Source: Nocardioides sp. (GTDB lineage: Bacteria > Actinomycetota > Actinomycetes > Propionibacteriales > Nocardioidaceae). Taken from it: a stretch of DNA of 64,000 nucleotides. Where the stretch lies: positions 92,054-156,053 of the forward strand of contig NZ_JAPYPS010000002.1 in the NCBI RefSeq assembly GCF_029937575.1. Reading direction: 5' to 3'. Shown here piece after piece: positions 51,201-59,313 of this stretch (position 1 is its first letter; each line of letters starts with the position of its first letter). Both the position numbers and the translations under genes were made by a program. Under the pieces are notes generated by a model that was given only the letters and a program-made list of their open reading frames with translations, had not been told where the DNA came from and made no database searches.

Positions 51201-51337
51201 CTGAGCCGCAGATCAGCCAGGTCGACGGTCCACGGAGTGGCGCCCAGGGCGATGAGCAGCAGCGGCACGCCGGCGAGCGCGGCCACGATCAGGAGGGCGG
51301 CAAGAAGGCCTCGGGCACGGGGATGGGTGCGATTCAT
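48281..51337 (-). CDS. Membrane LysM protein with C-terminal BTAD (SARP-like) domain
   Basis: The 1018-residue protein heads the Tad-like cluster. It has N-terminal membrane segments (about 10-65 and 95-125) and two LysM-type repeats (YTTRAHDSLWKIAEAHLGDG near 168 and YVVEPGDTLWDIADEELGDP near 230), which could bind the cell wall. A Pro/Glu/Thr linker and another membrane segment (WLLPGLTGAGTVLAGSLFLV near 355) follow, then a cytoplasmic part ending in a winged helix (SSQQVAEAFSMSKDRVRIDI) and a BTAD helical domain. It may couple wall sensing to pilus gene control or assembly. The chain ends convergent with arsR. Confidence 0.78.
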   Translation of the reverse strand: MNRTHPRARGLLAALLIVAALAGVPLLLIALGATPWTVDLADLRLRLLSPDDGSVALIIIGATAWTAWAVMAFCLLTEIVAAVRGVRAPQLRGLGAGQQLASQLVASAAVLFAVAQPLSITLAATPAHADSITEVQAPTPAASLAEPIDEATSPSVLPAKSAPATASYTTRAHDSLWKIAEAHLGDGTRFTDIVDLNPDLFPDGPEFLTTGTVLQLPASEATTAVDPDNLYVVEPGDTLWDIADEELGDPTRYDDIFEASDDIVQPDGRTLTDPDLIYPGWELEIPDDAPPVETPPQETPPDDPIPEPPSATAPTAPPEATTAPPPLDLEAPADTATEEESSDVDQISGPPTWLLPGLTGAGTVLAGSLFLVLRAQRRTQLRYRSPGEVIEPPPQDLVAAEKTARLSASTVPRLQDLDRLLRHLADELELTRQPRPRLQHIEFADQHVILHLAEPAAPPPGWSGTDEAWTFELDQPLPDPESPAPWPLLCTIGATDDGHLVLANLEELGTIALTGDQEVAAALARSMTAELTLSPWSLLTDIDTVGVASQLADLDPARLHHHEPGDVGVLDRLTAELATRGDNEPEMFHAVIASNVEVAEPLIRVIANNTGRLGATVVTSSDTPVPDAVSFHLTGDGRLHIQDLGLDLTSAGLTTDEAAATAAIVAVTRDAAPVPPPSQHSQEPAWRAATDRSGNLVTAYADAPPAAQEVLHTADDTADAAAQPDTVDESSYPAQQEAPAVLDALLDEDVATWFDGDSRVPKLHILGPVRATAHGNPAAVARRKPHYVELLTYLAMHPEGVSSQQVAEAFSMSKDRVRIDIGVVRKWLGDNPHTGRPYLPPATQTRAAGEAGVWTYQVDDVLVDADLFRRLRARGQARGDEGQEDFDTALRLVDGPPFSDLRETGWSWLLDAESRDDEILACAIVDVSHDVVAAAVQAGDLDRAARVVEVATNAAPFDEVARVDHAAVLMAQGHDTAARKYLDEAVVGRSDDKLGPIDLPDHTAEAIKRLNPTRRNGA

Positions 51338-51756
51338 CGCTCGACTCCTCCGGTTGTTCTGATCAGGCGTGCTGACGCGTCACCGGTGACCGTGAGATTT
51401 CCGATGCCGACCATCGACAGGAAGGTCGGTTCGTAGGTGTCGGTGACGCGGACGACCAAGGTGGTGCCGCCGGTGATCGTGACGGTTCCCTCGACCCCAG
51501 CGGCGACCAGGTACTGCTCCGCTGCACGTCGGGCAGCGGCGGTGTCGAGGGCGACGTAGCGGCCTTCCACCGCCGGAGCCGCCTCCACCTGCTGTCCACC
51601 GGCGCGGGCTGCTTGGGCGGCGACGTCGTGAGCGCGCTGCTGCGCGTGGACCTGACCGCCGAGGTCGACGGCCAGGCCGACCAGCGTCATCATCACGATG
51701 GTCGCGGTGACGACCCAGATGCTGATCGAGCCGCGTTCGTTGTCGTGTCGTGTCAT
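51334..51756 (-). CDS. TadG-like pilus assembly protein (pseudopilin-type)
   Basis: The 140-residue protein starts with a short basic leader MTRHDNERGSISIWVVTATI, a hydrophobic helix, then AVDLGGQVHAQQRAHDVAAQ and AARAGGQQVE, the pattern of Tad-linked membrane proteins (TadE/TadG and Rv3654c-like). The ATG at 51756 overlaps the upstream stop (ATGA). It is probably a minor pilin anchoring the pilus in the membrane. Confidence 0.72.
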   Translation of the reverse strand: MTRHDNERGSISIWVVTATIVMMTLVGLAVDLGGQVHAQQRAHDVAAQAARAGGQQVEAAPAVEGRYVALDTAAARRAAEQYLVAAGVEGTVTITGGTTLVVRVTDTYEPTFLSMVGIGNLTVTGDASARLIRTTGGVER

Positions 51757-52181
51757 GGCGATCGCTCCCGCCACGTGTCGAGCGGGCTGGTCATCGTGGC
51801 CGAGATGGTCCGGGTGCCAGGCACTCCGGGAACGGACAGATCTGAGAGGTCGAGAAGGCACGAAACGGTGACGTCGACCTGTGCTGGTGTGCCGACATCG
51901 TGGGAGAACTGCTGGGTGTCGATGGCGACGTCGACGCGGAGGCAGTTGATGCCCTGGTTGGCGAGGTTGGTGACGGCCGCGTCCTTCGCTGCCTTCTTGG
52001 CGTCGGCCTCGACCCGGAGGATGGAGGCCGAACGTGCTGCGTCCGCGGCGGCGGACTCCAAGGAGTGACGTACGACGGCAGTACGGCCGCCGAAGATGAT
52101 GAGTCCCACGAACAGTGCGAAGGCCGGTACGGCGATGGCGGCCTCGATCGAAGCAGATCCCCGGTCATCTCGGCGTTTCAT
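51753..52181 (-). CDS. TadE-family minor pilin, first
   Basis: The 142-residue protein begins MKRRDDRGSASIEAAIAVPA followed by a hydrophobic helix and HSLESAAADAARSAS, the TadE hallmark (Gly-Ser-x-x-x-Glu before the membrane helix). TadE-type pseudopilins are processed by a prepilin peptidase. It overlaps the genes on both sides by four bases. Confidence 0.78.
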   Translation of the reverse strand: MKRRDDRGSASIEAAIAVPAFALFVGLIIFGGRTAVVRHSLESAAADAARSASILRVEADAKKAAKDAAVTNLANQGINCLRVDVAIDTQQFSHDVGTPAQVDVTVSCLLDLSDLSVPGVPGTRTISATMTSPLDTWRERSP

Positions 52182-52585
52182 GGTGCGGTCACCCGTTCGA
52201 CAGGGACGGTGGCGCTCTGGCGGATCACCGGATTCCAGCCGGGAATGACGCTGAGGCTGCGCGCTTCGACGATCACGGTGGCCGTGGTCGCCGTACGTTC
52301 GGCTTGGGCGACGGCCTGCTGGAGGACGTCGTTGCCGATGTCATCGATGAACGCGTTGGCAGCGTCGACACCGCGAGATTCGCTTCCGGTCTCCGCGCCG
52401 GCTGCTCGGGCGCCCTCCTGTGCGGCGGCGATCGCGACCGTTCGGGCGTGGTAGTAGAGCGCGGCCTGCAACCCCAGGAAGAGGACCGCGAACAGAGCCG
52501 GCAGCAGGATCACGAGTTCGACCGAAACCGAACCACGCTGATCCCGTCGTCGCTCAGTTGATCTTGCCGGCCTGGATCTCGACAA
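52178..52585 (-). CDS. TadE-family minor pilin, second
   Basis: The protein is up to 135 residues long: QRGSVSVELVILLPALFAVL (cleavage-type Gly-Ser and Glu) then YYHARTVAIAAAQEGARAAG, another TadE-type pattern. The only in-frame start giving a leader is TTG at 52585, within the preceding small pilin gene, so translation is probably coupled. The exact start is uncertain. It overlaps the next gene by ATGA. Confidence 0.75.
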   Translation of the reverse strand: MSRSRPARSTERRRDQRGSVSVELVILLPALFAVLFLGLQAALYYHARTVAIAAAQEGARAAGAETGSESRGVDAANAFIDDIGNDVLQQAVAQAERTATTATVIVEARSLSVIPGWNPVIRQSATVPVERVTAP

Positions 52586-52739
52586 AGGTCTTCACCGCCG
52601 CGACCACGATCCCGACGATGGCGATCACCGCCACCGCCCACAAGACGTGCTCAGTGGTGACCGAGCCGCGCTCGTCACGTTTCAGTCGGCCTTCCCAGAC
52701 GAGCATCAGTGTCGTGACCGCCGTCATCAATCGCTTCAT
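52554..52739 (-). CDS. Flp-type major pilin candidate
   Basis: The 61-residue protein has a basic leader ending in RDERGSVTTEHVLWAVAVIA and a single hydrophobic helix (VIAIVGIVVAAVKTFVEI). Tiny size, Glu near the start of the helix and position between TadC and TadE genes match Flp pilins (and DUF4244-type actinobacterial versions). The purine-rich ribosome site AAGGAAGG is strong, as expected for the most abundant pilus subunit. Confidence 0.72.
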   Translation of the reverse strand: MKRLMTAVTTLMLVWEGRLKRDERGSVTTEHVLWAVAVIAIVGIVVAAVKTFVEIQAGKIN

Positions 52740-52762
52740 GGCTTCTTCCTTCCTTCTCACAT

Positions 52763-53665
52763 TCAGGTGCCGCTGAACATCCGCAGCAGGGACGGCGCCA
52801 CGAGCAGCGCCATGAAGATGACTCCGAGCAGGGAGCCGGGGATCGTCATCCGTTCGCCGACCGCGTTGGCCTGGGCGATTTCGGCATTGAGCATTGCCGT
52901 GCGCATCGCGGCGGAACGAGCCCGCAGGTTGCCGTAGACCGCTGCGCCCTCCTCACCGGAGAGCCGCATGATGTCGGCGAAGTCCTCCAACTCAGGCAGC
53001 CCAAGCTCCTCAGCTAGCGCATGCAACGCATCCCACGGCGGAAGCCCCGACCAACGGGACCGGCCGAGCTCCTCACTGAGCCGCCGGAACACCCACGAGT
53101 CCGCCACCTCGGCAGCCGACTCCATCGCCTGGCGTACGCCGGAGCCGTTGTGGCGCTCCAGCGCAACCAGGTCGATATAGGCACCGAGCGCCCGCGCGAA
53201 CTCCACCCGCGCCCGCTTCGCGTCGTCGACGGCGTTGTAGTTCGGGATGAAGAAGCACACCGCCGCCAGCGCGACCGAGGCGAACGCCGGCACCATCAAT
53301 GGCAGCCCTATGCCCAAGACCTCGAAGAAGGCGCCGAGCAGGGGCGGCGCCACCAACCCGAGTGCGGCGAACGTGAGCTTGTCGCCGTAGAACTTCGCCA
53401 GCGGGATCCGCAGCAGCGCCAGTTCCCGAGTCGGCGTGCGCACCCACATTCCGGGAGGCAGAACCCGGATCGCCCACACACCGAGGCGTTCCTTGCCCGA
53501 GGTCGACTCGGTGGAGGCAACCAGATCGGCATGCCGGGATGGTGTGAGCCGCCCGAGTGCCTCGGCGAGATCCACCTGAGCTGGTAGCAACCGGGCGACC
53601 AGCAGCACGGCGCCGAGCATGAGCAGCGCGCCGGCCGCCATCGCCAAGGGCAGGCCCGCGATCAT
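52763..53665 (-). CDS. tadC: TadC-like inner-membrane pilus platform protein
   Basis: The 300-residue type II secretion F-domain protein has N-terminal membrane segments (AAGALLMLGAVLLVARLLPA; LTFAALGLVAPPLLGAFFEV), F-domain ARALGAYIDLVALERHNGSG and RQAMESAAEVADSWVFRRLS, and a C-terminal membrane helix. The TadB/TadC pair forms the platform on which pilins are assembled. The start at 53665 is coupled to the TadB stop (ATGA). Confidence 0.82.
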   Translation of the reverse strand: MIAGLPLAMAAGALLMLGAVLLVARLLPAQVDLAEALGRLTPSRHADLVASTESTSGKERLGVWAIRVLPPGMWVRTPTRELALLRIPLAKFYGDKLTFAALGLVAPPLLGAFFEVLGIGLPLMVPAFASVALAAVCFFIPNYNAVDDAKRARVEFARALGAYIDLVALERHNGSGVRQAMESAAEVADSWVFRRLSEELGRSRWSGLPPWDALHALAEELGLPELEDFADIMRLSGEEGAAVYGNLRARSAAMRTAMLNAEIAQANAVGERMTIPGSLLGVIFMALLVAPSLLRMFSGT

Positions 53666-54519
53666 GACGCCCGCCCCACAGTCCCCGAAGCGCCGACGAG
53701 AAAGCGTGCCAACGGCTTGCCGATCGCCATTCGCTTCATCCACACCAACGTCGCGACGTACGCAGCCAGCAGCGTCACCAGGATGACCTGGCCCAGGGGA
53801 TTGCGGTATGGCTCGACGTACGTCCCGGAGATCGCGAGGATCACCAGGACCCCGACGCTGATGATGGTGACCCAGCGGGCAGTGGCGCGAGGCTTGGCGC
53901 GGTCGGCCTCGATCTGACGTCGAGCGCGTACGTCGGCAGAGACCGACTCGGCCAGACTTTCCAGCACCTGCGCCAACCCAGCGCCCCGACGGCGTGCCGC
54001 GAGGATCAGGTTCGCAGCCACCAGATCTCCGGTCGCGTCATCGAGCTCGTCAGCGAACGACCGGATCGCCTCCTCGGTGTTCCACCGCGAACGCAAACGC
54101 GCGACCAGTCGCTGCACCTCCGGCCGGATCGCGCTCGGAGTCGACCGTTCAGTGGCCACCAGCGCCTGCTCCAGACCGATGCCGACAGTCAGCACACCGG
54201 ACAGCGATCGCGTCCATTCCTCCATGGCTTCGAGCCGGTCGATCCTTGCTGCGGCACCGGAGTTGGACAGCAGCATCGGCACACCAATGCACGCCACCGG
54301 AACGGCGATCAGCGCGAGAGCCCAACCCGTCACCAACCACGCCAAGCACCCGCCGACCACGCCCACCAGCAGCAGCCGCTTCGTGGCAGCGCTCATCGGC
54401 TTGCGCCGAACCGGACGAGACCGCGACGGACGCACCGGCGCCGGTTTCAGCCCGACGACCAACCCGATGATTCCGGCGACGATCAGCGCTCCCGCAACGG
54501 CCGGCACCAAGGCGATCAC
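53662..54519 (-). CDS. tadB: TadB-like inner-membrane pilus platform protein
   Basis: The 285-residue protein has the F-domain core: EEWTRSLSGVLTVGIGLEQA, LVATERSTPSAIRPEVQRLV, DLVAANLILAARRRGAGLAQ, VLESLAESVSADVRARRQIE, then two membrane helices. It is a partner of the adjacent TadC. It overlaps the CpaF ATPase by ATGA, giving the normal tadA-B-C order. Confidence 0.83.
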   Translation of the reverse strand: MIALVPAVAGALIVAGIIGLVVGLKPAPVRPSRSRPVRRKPMSAATKRLLLVGVVGGCLAWLVTGWALALIAVPVACIGVPMLLSNSGAAARIDRLEAMEEWTRSLSGVLTVGIGLEQALVATERSTPSAIRPEVQRLVARLRSRWNTEEAIRSFADELDDATGDLVAANLILAARRRGAGLAQVLESLAESVSADVRARRQIEADRAKPRATARWVTIISVGVLVILAISGTYVEPYRNPLGQVILVTLLAAYVATLVWMKRMAIGKPLARFLVGASGTVGRAS

Positions 54520-55991
54520 GACAACACCTGCTGCTCGCTGAGGAACGCGCCCAGGTCGAATCCGCAGGACGCCAACGCCCGGTACTCCTCGGGGAGGATC
54601 GCGGGCCGTGCGGTGCCGGAGGCATCGGGGGAGAACAGGTGTGTCGTGGCGTAGCCGGTCTCGCGTTCGCCCGGAGCGACCGCGATCACCTCACGCACAC
54701 AGCGGCGCCGCTGGAACCCATCCGCTGCACGCTCGGTGGTGAGATCTAGTTGCACGATCAGGTCGATGGTCGAGGCGAGCTTGCTCGTCGCCAGTTCGTG
54801 GGTGACGTGGGGCCCGGCCTCCATCGCGCACGTGACGAGCTTGCGGATCGCGGCAACGGCATCAGAGGCGTGGGTGGTGGAGATGGATCCGGTGCCGGAC
54901 TCCATCGCCTTGATCATCGCCCAGATCTCCCGGCCGCGGACTTCGCCGACGATCTGGCGCGACAGGTTGAACCGGAACGAGTCGATCAGCGCCTCGTCGA
55001 GGCCGAACTCGCCGGCCAGGCGACCGTCAGCACCACGCTCGCCGGAGCCGGGGCGTGCCTCCCAGGCATGCACGATCTTGTGACGGCCCAGTTCGTTGAG
55101 GTGGAGTTCGTACTCGGTCTCGAACGTGCCGATCGCCTCGTGCTCATCGATCTCGCTGCACAGAGCACGCACCAGCGTCGTCTTCCCGGCACCTTGGCAT
55201 CCCGAGACCACGATGCTCTTGCGGGCACGGACAGCGGCACGCAGGAACGAGGCCAGCAGCGGTGAGAGCATTCCGCGCTCGACGAGGTCGTCCAGTGTCA
55301 CCTGCATCAGCCGGTGGCGTCTGATCACGACCGATGGTCGGGGCGTCACCCACGCCGCAGCCGCCAATCGCGAGCCACCGTCAAGACGCAGGTGCAGCCG
55401 AGGTTGTGCTTCAGAGAACCCGCGAGCGTTCACCTCGCTGCGTGAAGCGAGGAAGACCAGGAAGTCGATCAGTTCGGCATCGGAGTCGGCGACGGGTGGT
55501 CCCTCGATGAGAGATCCGTCGATGAGTTCGAGCATGACGTTGTCGTGCCCGGCGATGATGATGTTCTCGACCCGGTCGTCGTCGACCAGTGGTTGAAGCC
55601 GGCCAAGCCGGAACAGGGAATCGAACACCGCTTGGGCCAGCGCCGCTTGGGCTGTCGAGCTCCACGCGCCGCGCCCGTCGTTGACCCGATCGGCCATCGT
55701 CGACTCGATCAGATCCAGCACGATGGCGCGGCCCAACTCTGTCTGCGCCGTCCTGTCCAGACGAGAAGATTCCGCGCTCACCGCCTGACTCAGTTGCTTC
55801 GAGGCAAGTGTGCGCAGTGAGGCGACGACGCCCCAGTCGATCTCCCCGTCGTCGTACGACGACGCAACCGGTGGCTCGGGCAGCCGCGGAGGAGTCGCAG
55901 CGGGGGTTCTGGGCAGTGGTTGGCCGAACAGCGGCAGGTCAATCAGCCGCGGATCGGCGTTGGTGGGACGGACAAGGTGGTCACTGGACAT
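54516..55991 (-). CDS. tadA: CpaF/TadA-type secretion ATPase
   Basis: This hexameric ATPase powers pilus polymerisation. The 491-residue protein has Walker A VSGCQGAGKTTLVRALC near 263, FETEYELHLNELG, Walker B/His box region QIVGEVRGREIWAMIKAMES and STTHASDA. The preceding N2 domain has DDRVENIIIAGHDNVM. ATG 55991 has GGAGG nine bases upstream and overlaps the CpaE-like gene by 11 bases. Confidence 0.88.
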   Translation of the reverse strand: MSSDHLVRPTNADPRLIDLPLFGQPLPRTPAATPPRLPEPPVASSYDDGEIDWGVVASLRTLASKQLSQAVSAESSRLDRTAQTELGRAIVLDLIESTMADRVNDGRGAWSSTAQAALAQAVFDSLFRLGRLQPLVDDDRVENIIIAGHDNVMLELIDGSLIEGPPVADSDAELIDFLVFLASRSEVNARGFSEAQPRLHLRLDGGSRLAAAAWVTPRPSVVIRRHRLMQVTLDDLVERGMLSPLLASFLRAAVRARKSIVVSGCQGAGKTTLVRALCSEIDEHEAIGTFETEYELHLNELGRHKIVHAWEARPGSGERGADGRLAGEFGLDEALIDSFRFNLSRQIVGEVRGREIWAMIKAMESGTGSISTTHASDAVAAIRKLVTCAMEAGPHVTHELATSKLASTIDLIVQLDLTTERAADGFQRRRCVREVIAVAPGERETGYATTHLFSPDASGTARPAILPEEYRALASCGFDLGAFLSEQQVLS

Positions 55992-56757
55992 CGGAGAGCA
56001 CCTCCGTGCCGAGGCCATCACGCCGGACGTTCACTGCGGCGTGGATCGCGGAGATTGCGGCCTGAAGGCTGCGCACCAATGGACTGCGATCGAATCGGTC
56101 GGGGATGGTGACGCCGCGGTGCAAGACCGCGGCGGACTGCGGATCGTCTGCGACGACTGCATGGACCGGCAGCCCGAGGACGTTGCTGACTTCCTTAGCC
56201 GAATACGGCTGCCCCTCGCCCACGAGCATCACGCCAGGGTTCGCCCACGCCGGATGCCCACGCTGGACGGCTTCGGCCCACGAGCGGGTGGCTGCGATGG
56301 CAGGCAGGTGCGTCCTACACAGCATCAAGGAGAGATCTGACTCGGCAAGCACGGGCTCGGGCCATCCGACGAGACCGAGCCGACCGCAGTCGACGATGGC
56401 GTCCTGGCCGGTCGCTTCGAGGTCCTGCAGGGCCGTCATCAGCGGCGTCCACAGTCCGGTGAGTGCCGGCGCCTGGGTGTGGGCCCGTGGACCGGGGATG
56501 AACGCCGCGGTAGAGGACCCGATCGGTTGGGCGATCCGCGGCAGCAGGTCGGCCACGTCGTCAGCTGAGAGGGCCAGCTCAACCAGGCCCTGGTCGTAGG
56601 ACTTGATGCCGCGGAAGTAGCCCGCCAAGATGCCAGACCCTCCGGTGGCGTCCGCTTCGACCAGCAGCACCGGTCGTGGCCACAGCAACGCCATCCCGAG
56701 AGCGGTCGTCGTGACTCCCGGGGAGCCGGAGGCAGAGCCGAGCGCAATGACAGTCAT
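55981..56757 (-). CDS. CpaE/TadZ-like ParA-type ATPase
   Basis: CpaE-type proteins localise Tad machines to a cell pole. The 258-residue protein has a deviant Walker A near the N-terminus (SASGSPGVTTTALGMALL), VLLVEADATGGSG as the next strand and QDAIVDCGRLG as Walker B-like. The usual signature Lys positions are replaced by Thr, so nucleotide binding may be altered. It lies between the SAF protein and CpaF. Confidence 0.75.
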   Translation of the reverse strand: MTVIALGSASGSPGVTTTALGMALLWPRPVLLVEADATGGSGILAGYFRGIKSYDQGLVELALSADDVADLLPRIAQPIGSSTAAFIPGPRAHTQAPALTGLWTPLMTALQDLEATGQDAIVDCGRLGLVGWPEPVLAESDLSLMLCRTHLPAIAATRSWAEAVQRGHPAWANPGVMLVGEGQPYSAKEVSNVLGLPVHAVVADDPQSAAVLHRGVTIPDRFDRSPLVRSLQAAISAIHAAVNVRRDGLGTEVLSDVQ

Positions 56758-56761
56758 GACG

Positions 56762-57436
56762 TCACCGCGCCCTGGAGTCCAGCACGATCACGACGTTCCC
56801 GCTCGCGATCTGGGTGGCCAGAACGGCCGCCTCGGCGTGGGGGACCAAGAGATCCACGACGAGCTGACCGGTGTCATCGGAGATTCGAACGCCGACCACC
56901 TCGGCTTCGCTGAACGAGGGAACCCCAGTCGGAGCCTCACTGCCCTCGGCCGGTGTCGCAACCACCCGCACCCGATCACCCGTCTGCAGGTCCATCCCGG
57001 GTGCCTGCGACGACGTCAGCGCGACGCCGACGACCGACATGTTCTCGGCCGGCACTACCGAGTCGGCGTACGACGACGGCGTCAGCAGCGAACCAGCTGC
57101 GATGTCGACGGCGGCTCGTTGCCCGACCACCGACTCCAAAGAACTCGCACCGACCGGCTTCAAGGCGGGGTCACTGTTGACCCGGACCCGGACCAGGTCG
57201 TCGGCCTCGATGATCGCCCCGCGCTCGATGTCGGCACGTGAGGCGAGGACTTCTTGAGTGTTGGTCGTGGCGGTCCACGCCCAACCGCCAAGGATCGCGC
57301 CCAGACAGATCGCCACCACCGCGGCAGCGATAAGGGCCGGACGTCGTCGCAACTTCGGAGGTGGAGGCAACGGTGGCTCGGCAGAGGACGGAGGGGGGAT
57401 CTGCGATTGCTCATACCGTGTCGCGGTGCTGCTCAT
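56762..57436 (-). CDS. SAF-domain pilus protein (CpaB/RcpC-like)
   Basis: The 224-residue protein has a Pro-rich N-terminus, a membrane segment (LIAAAVVAICLGAILGGWAW near 33-52), then a SAF domain: EVLASRADIERGAIIEADDL, LESVVGQRAAVDIAAGSLLT. CpaB-like proteins work in the cell envelope around the pilus. The stop is 4 bases before the CpaE-like start. Good fit to position in Tad clusters. Confidence 0.8.
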   Translation of the reverse strand: MSSTATRYEQSQIPPPSSAEPPLPPPPKLRRRPALIAAAVVAICLGAILGGWAWTATTNTQEVLASRADIERGAIIEADDLVRVRVNSDPALKPVGASSLESVVGQRAAVDIAAGSLLTPSSYADSVVPAENMSVVGVALTSSQAPGMDLQTGDRVRVVATPAEGSEAPTGVPSFSEAEVVGVRISDDTGQLVVDLLVPHAEAAVLATQIASGNVVIVLDSRAR

Positions 57437-57463
57437 CTTCGTCTGCCCTCTCGCCGCTGCCCG

Positions 57464-58423
57464 TTACTCCACGAGCACCTGTGCCTCGCCGATGGTGATC
57501 TCGACTGACCTCTGAAGGCCGTCGAGGCGGATGGTTCCGGTCTGGCCGGCGCCCTCCCACGTGATCACCCACGACGACGTCGCCGTCACCGTGTAGGTGC
57601 CACCGGGCTCTCCGGCGCTCGACTTCGTGTAGACGTGACCGCAGTCCGGGGACGGCTTCTTGCCGTATGCGGCCTTGTACGGGGTCCCTGCCGTTCGGCA
57701 CTCGACGGTCGTGCCGTCGCCCATCTGCCAGGTCACCTTCTGCACGTTCGCCGTCGCGGTGATCGTGATCCCACCTGCAGTGGCGGTGGCTGTGATCGGC
57801 CCGTAGGTGTGGTCGTCAGGGTTGGCCGCCCACATCCACACCGGCATGCCGACCAACCCGATCCGGTTCACCCCTGGCTCTGGCGTGATGCCGACGTCGA
57901 TCGCCCGCAGCGCCATGTCGTCGATGGCCAACTGCGCGACGTCGCGCGGGCTCGGTCCCGTGCCCGAGTTCTCCGGAGGGTTATCAGCCCAGATGTGGAT
58001 GAGGAGATGGGCCTGCGGTTGGTAGCAGTCGTACACCGCACCGTCGCCAGGCTCGTGTCCCTCCCACGCTGGGTCGCCGGCGGGCGGTTGAGGGTCGAGG
58101 AGGCGGATGTAGCAGCGATAGGTGTTCGACCAGTATCCGTACTCCGACGTGCAGGGGACCGGTCCTGGGGGCGGCTTGGTGATGCCCTGTTTCGTGCCGT
58201 CCCAGTAGCAGCTCTGGCCCGAGCCGGTGTCCTTCGGGCCGTCGTCGACGTTCTCGTTGCTCGGCACTTCGACGACCACCCACACCACGCAGATCCCTGA
58301 CAATGGGTCCTGCTGCTGGCACACCGTCTTGCTATCCGCCGTCGCGGCTGGCGTGCTGGCGCCGATCAGGAACCCAGCGAGTAGTCCTGAAAGGACAAGG
58401 AGTTGCAGACCTACGCGGTGCAC
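57464..58423 (-). CDS. Secreted protein of the Tad cluster, unknown
   Basis: The 319-residue protein has a signal peptide (VHRVGLQLLVLSGLLAGFLI, ending in ASTPAATA), a Cys/Trp-rich middle (CYWDGTKQGITKPPPGP; YGYWSNTYRCYIRLLDPQPP) and a beta-rich PKD-like C-terminal part (VQKVTWQMGDGTTVECRTAG; YTVTATSSWVITWEGAG). I chose GTG 58423 for the signal peptide and GGAG 8 bases upstream; it overlaps the lipoprotein stop. It may be surface-exposed and pilus-linked, perhaps an adhesin-like component. Confidence 0.68.
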   Translation of the reverse strand: MHRVGLQLLVLSGLLAGFLIGASTPAATADSKTVCQQQDPLSGICVVWVVVEVPSNENVDDGPKDTGSGQSCYWDGTKQGITKPPPGPVPCTSEYGYWSNTYRCYIRLLDPQPPAGDPAWEGHEPGDGAVYDCYQPQAHLLIHIWADNPPENSGTGPSPRDVAQLAIDDMALRAIDVGITPEPGVNRIGLVGMPVWMWAANPDDHTYGPITATATAGGITITATANVQKVTWQMGDGTTVECRTAGTPYKAAYGKKPSPDCGHVYTKSSAGEPGGTYTVTATSSWVITWEGAGQTGTIRLDGLQRSVEITIGEAQVLVE

Positions 58424-59028
58424 GGCGATTTCTCCATGTCCTTGCCTCCGGCAATACGCCAGCCACCCTTGGGGTCGGTGTCCCAGGTGTAGTTCGCCAC
58501 GGTCAGACGTGTCCAACCCCGGTCCGCGCGGTCTGATGGCACGACGGACTTGCCGTCGACATCGAGAAGGTCAGCGCCGCTGACGTCCCAACACACATCG
58601 ATGGTCACCGAGGGAACCCGCCCCGTTGACGGATCAGAGTTGTCCAGACTGACCGACTGGATCTTCGTCTCGATGACTTTGGTGTCGCCGACTTGGTAGA
58701 GCCCGTCATTGCGTTGGCTCGCCAGGAACTTCTGCTGTGCCGAGAGTTGCGTGCTCACAGCCACGGCTTCGAGGTTGCTGATCGGAGCTTCAGGGTCCTG
58801 GCGGAGCGAGTCGATCGTGGCGTAGTACGTGGTCACCGCCTCGACCGCGGAGGCAGACGCCTCATCCTCAGGTGAAGTCGGAGACGGGCTGGGGGAGGTG
58901 ATCGTTTCGCGGGCCCCTGGGGACCGCGTAGGCGTGGAGTCTGTGTCATTGTCCGAGCCGCAGGCAGCCACCGCGGCGAGCATGAGACCTGCTGTCGCGA
59001 CCGAGAAAGCTCTGCTGAATTTCACCAT
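58411..59028 (-). CDS. Lipoprotein of the Tad cluster, unknown
   Basis: The 205-residue protein has a signal peptide and lipobox (LMLAAVAACGSDNDTDS, Cys about 23), a Ser/Pro/Thr-rich spacer, then a compact domain (ASAVEAVTTYYATIDSLRQD; SVTIDVCWDVSGADLLDVDG; RLTVANYTWDTDPKGGWRIA) resembling small NTF2-like secreted domains. It is the first gene of the leftward cluster and diverges from the relaxase. GTG 59049 is an alternative start. Confidence 0.72.
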   Translation of the reverse strand: MVKFSRAFSVATAGLMLAAVAACGSDNDTDSTPTRSPGARETITSPSPSPTSPEDEASASAVEAVTTYYATIDSLRQDPEAPISNLEAVAVSTQLSAQQKFLASQRNDGLYQVGDTKVIETKIQSVSLDNSDPSTGRVPSVTIDVCWDVSGADLLDVDGKSVVPSDRADRGWTRLTVANYTWDTDPKGGWRIAGGKDMEKSPCTA

Positions 59029-59313
59029 GGCCGAGTCCAACTGCTCCACCGAGAAAGTCCCGGGTGAGCAATAGACGGCGCCCCGATAGCGGTCCCACCG
59101 AGTTCACCGCCTGCAACCATTGAGCCATTGAAATGTGATCTGCGCAACATCCGTTCCTCCTGTCTGCACCTCATTGATCAGGTGCACAGCCGGCGCCCGC
59201 CACTCGCAATCGCCCGAAAATCGACTGCTCCGCAGCCCGCTGCTCAATCCGGTCACACCTCTGGCACAGCGAGGCGGAACACCCGGCACACCTTCGTTTC
59301 GAGGAGGTGCGTC
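59029..59313. other. Divergent gap upstream of relaxase with inverted repeat, candidate oriT
   Basis: No gene here. TGCACCT (59165-59171, read from base T65) and AGGTGCA (59180-59186) are perfect inverted arms with an 8-base loop, about 130 bases before the relaxase GTG. Origins of transfer commonly sit next to the relaxase gene and consist of such a hairpin beside the nick site. The promoters for the relaxase and lipoprotein genes must also lie here. Confidence 0.45.

Noticed and set aside
59128..59313. Upstream extension of the relaxase by 62 codons
   Set aside because: It would place the catalytic Tyr far from the N-terminus, unlike MobF relaxases, and covers the hairpin region; GTG 59314 has a strong ribosome site.
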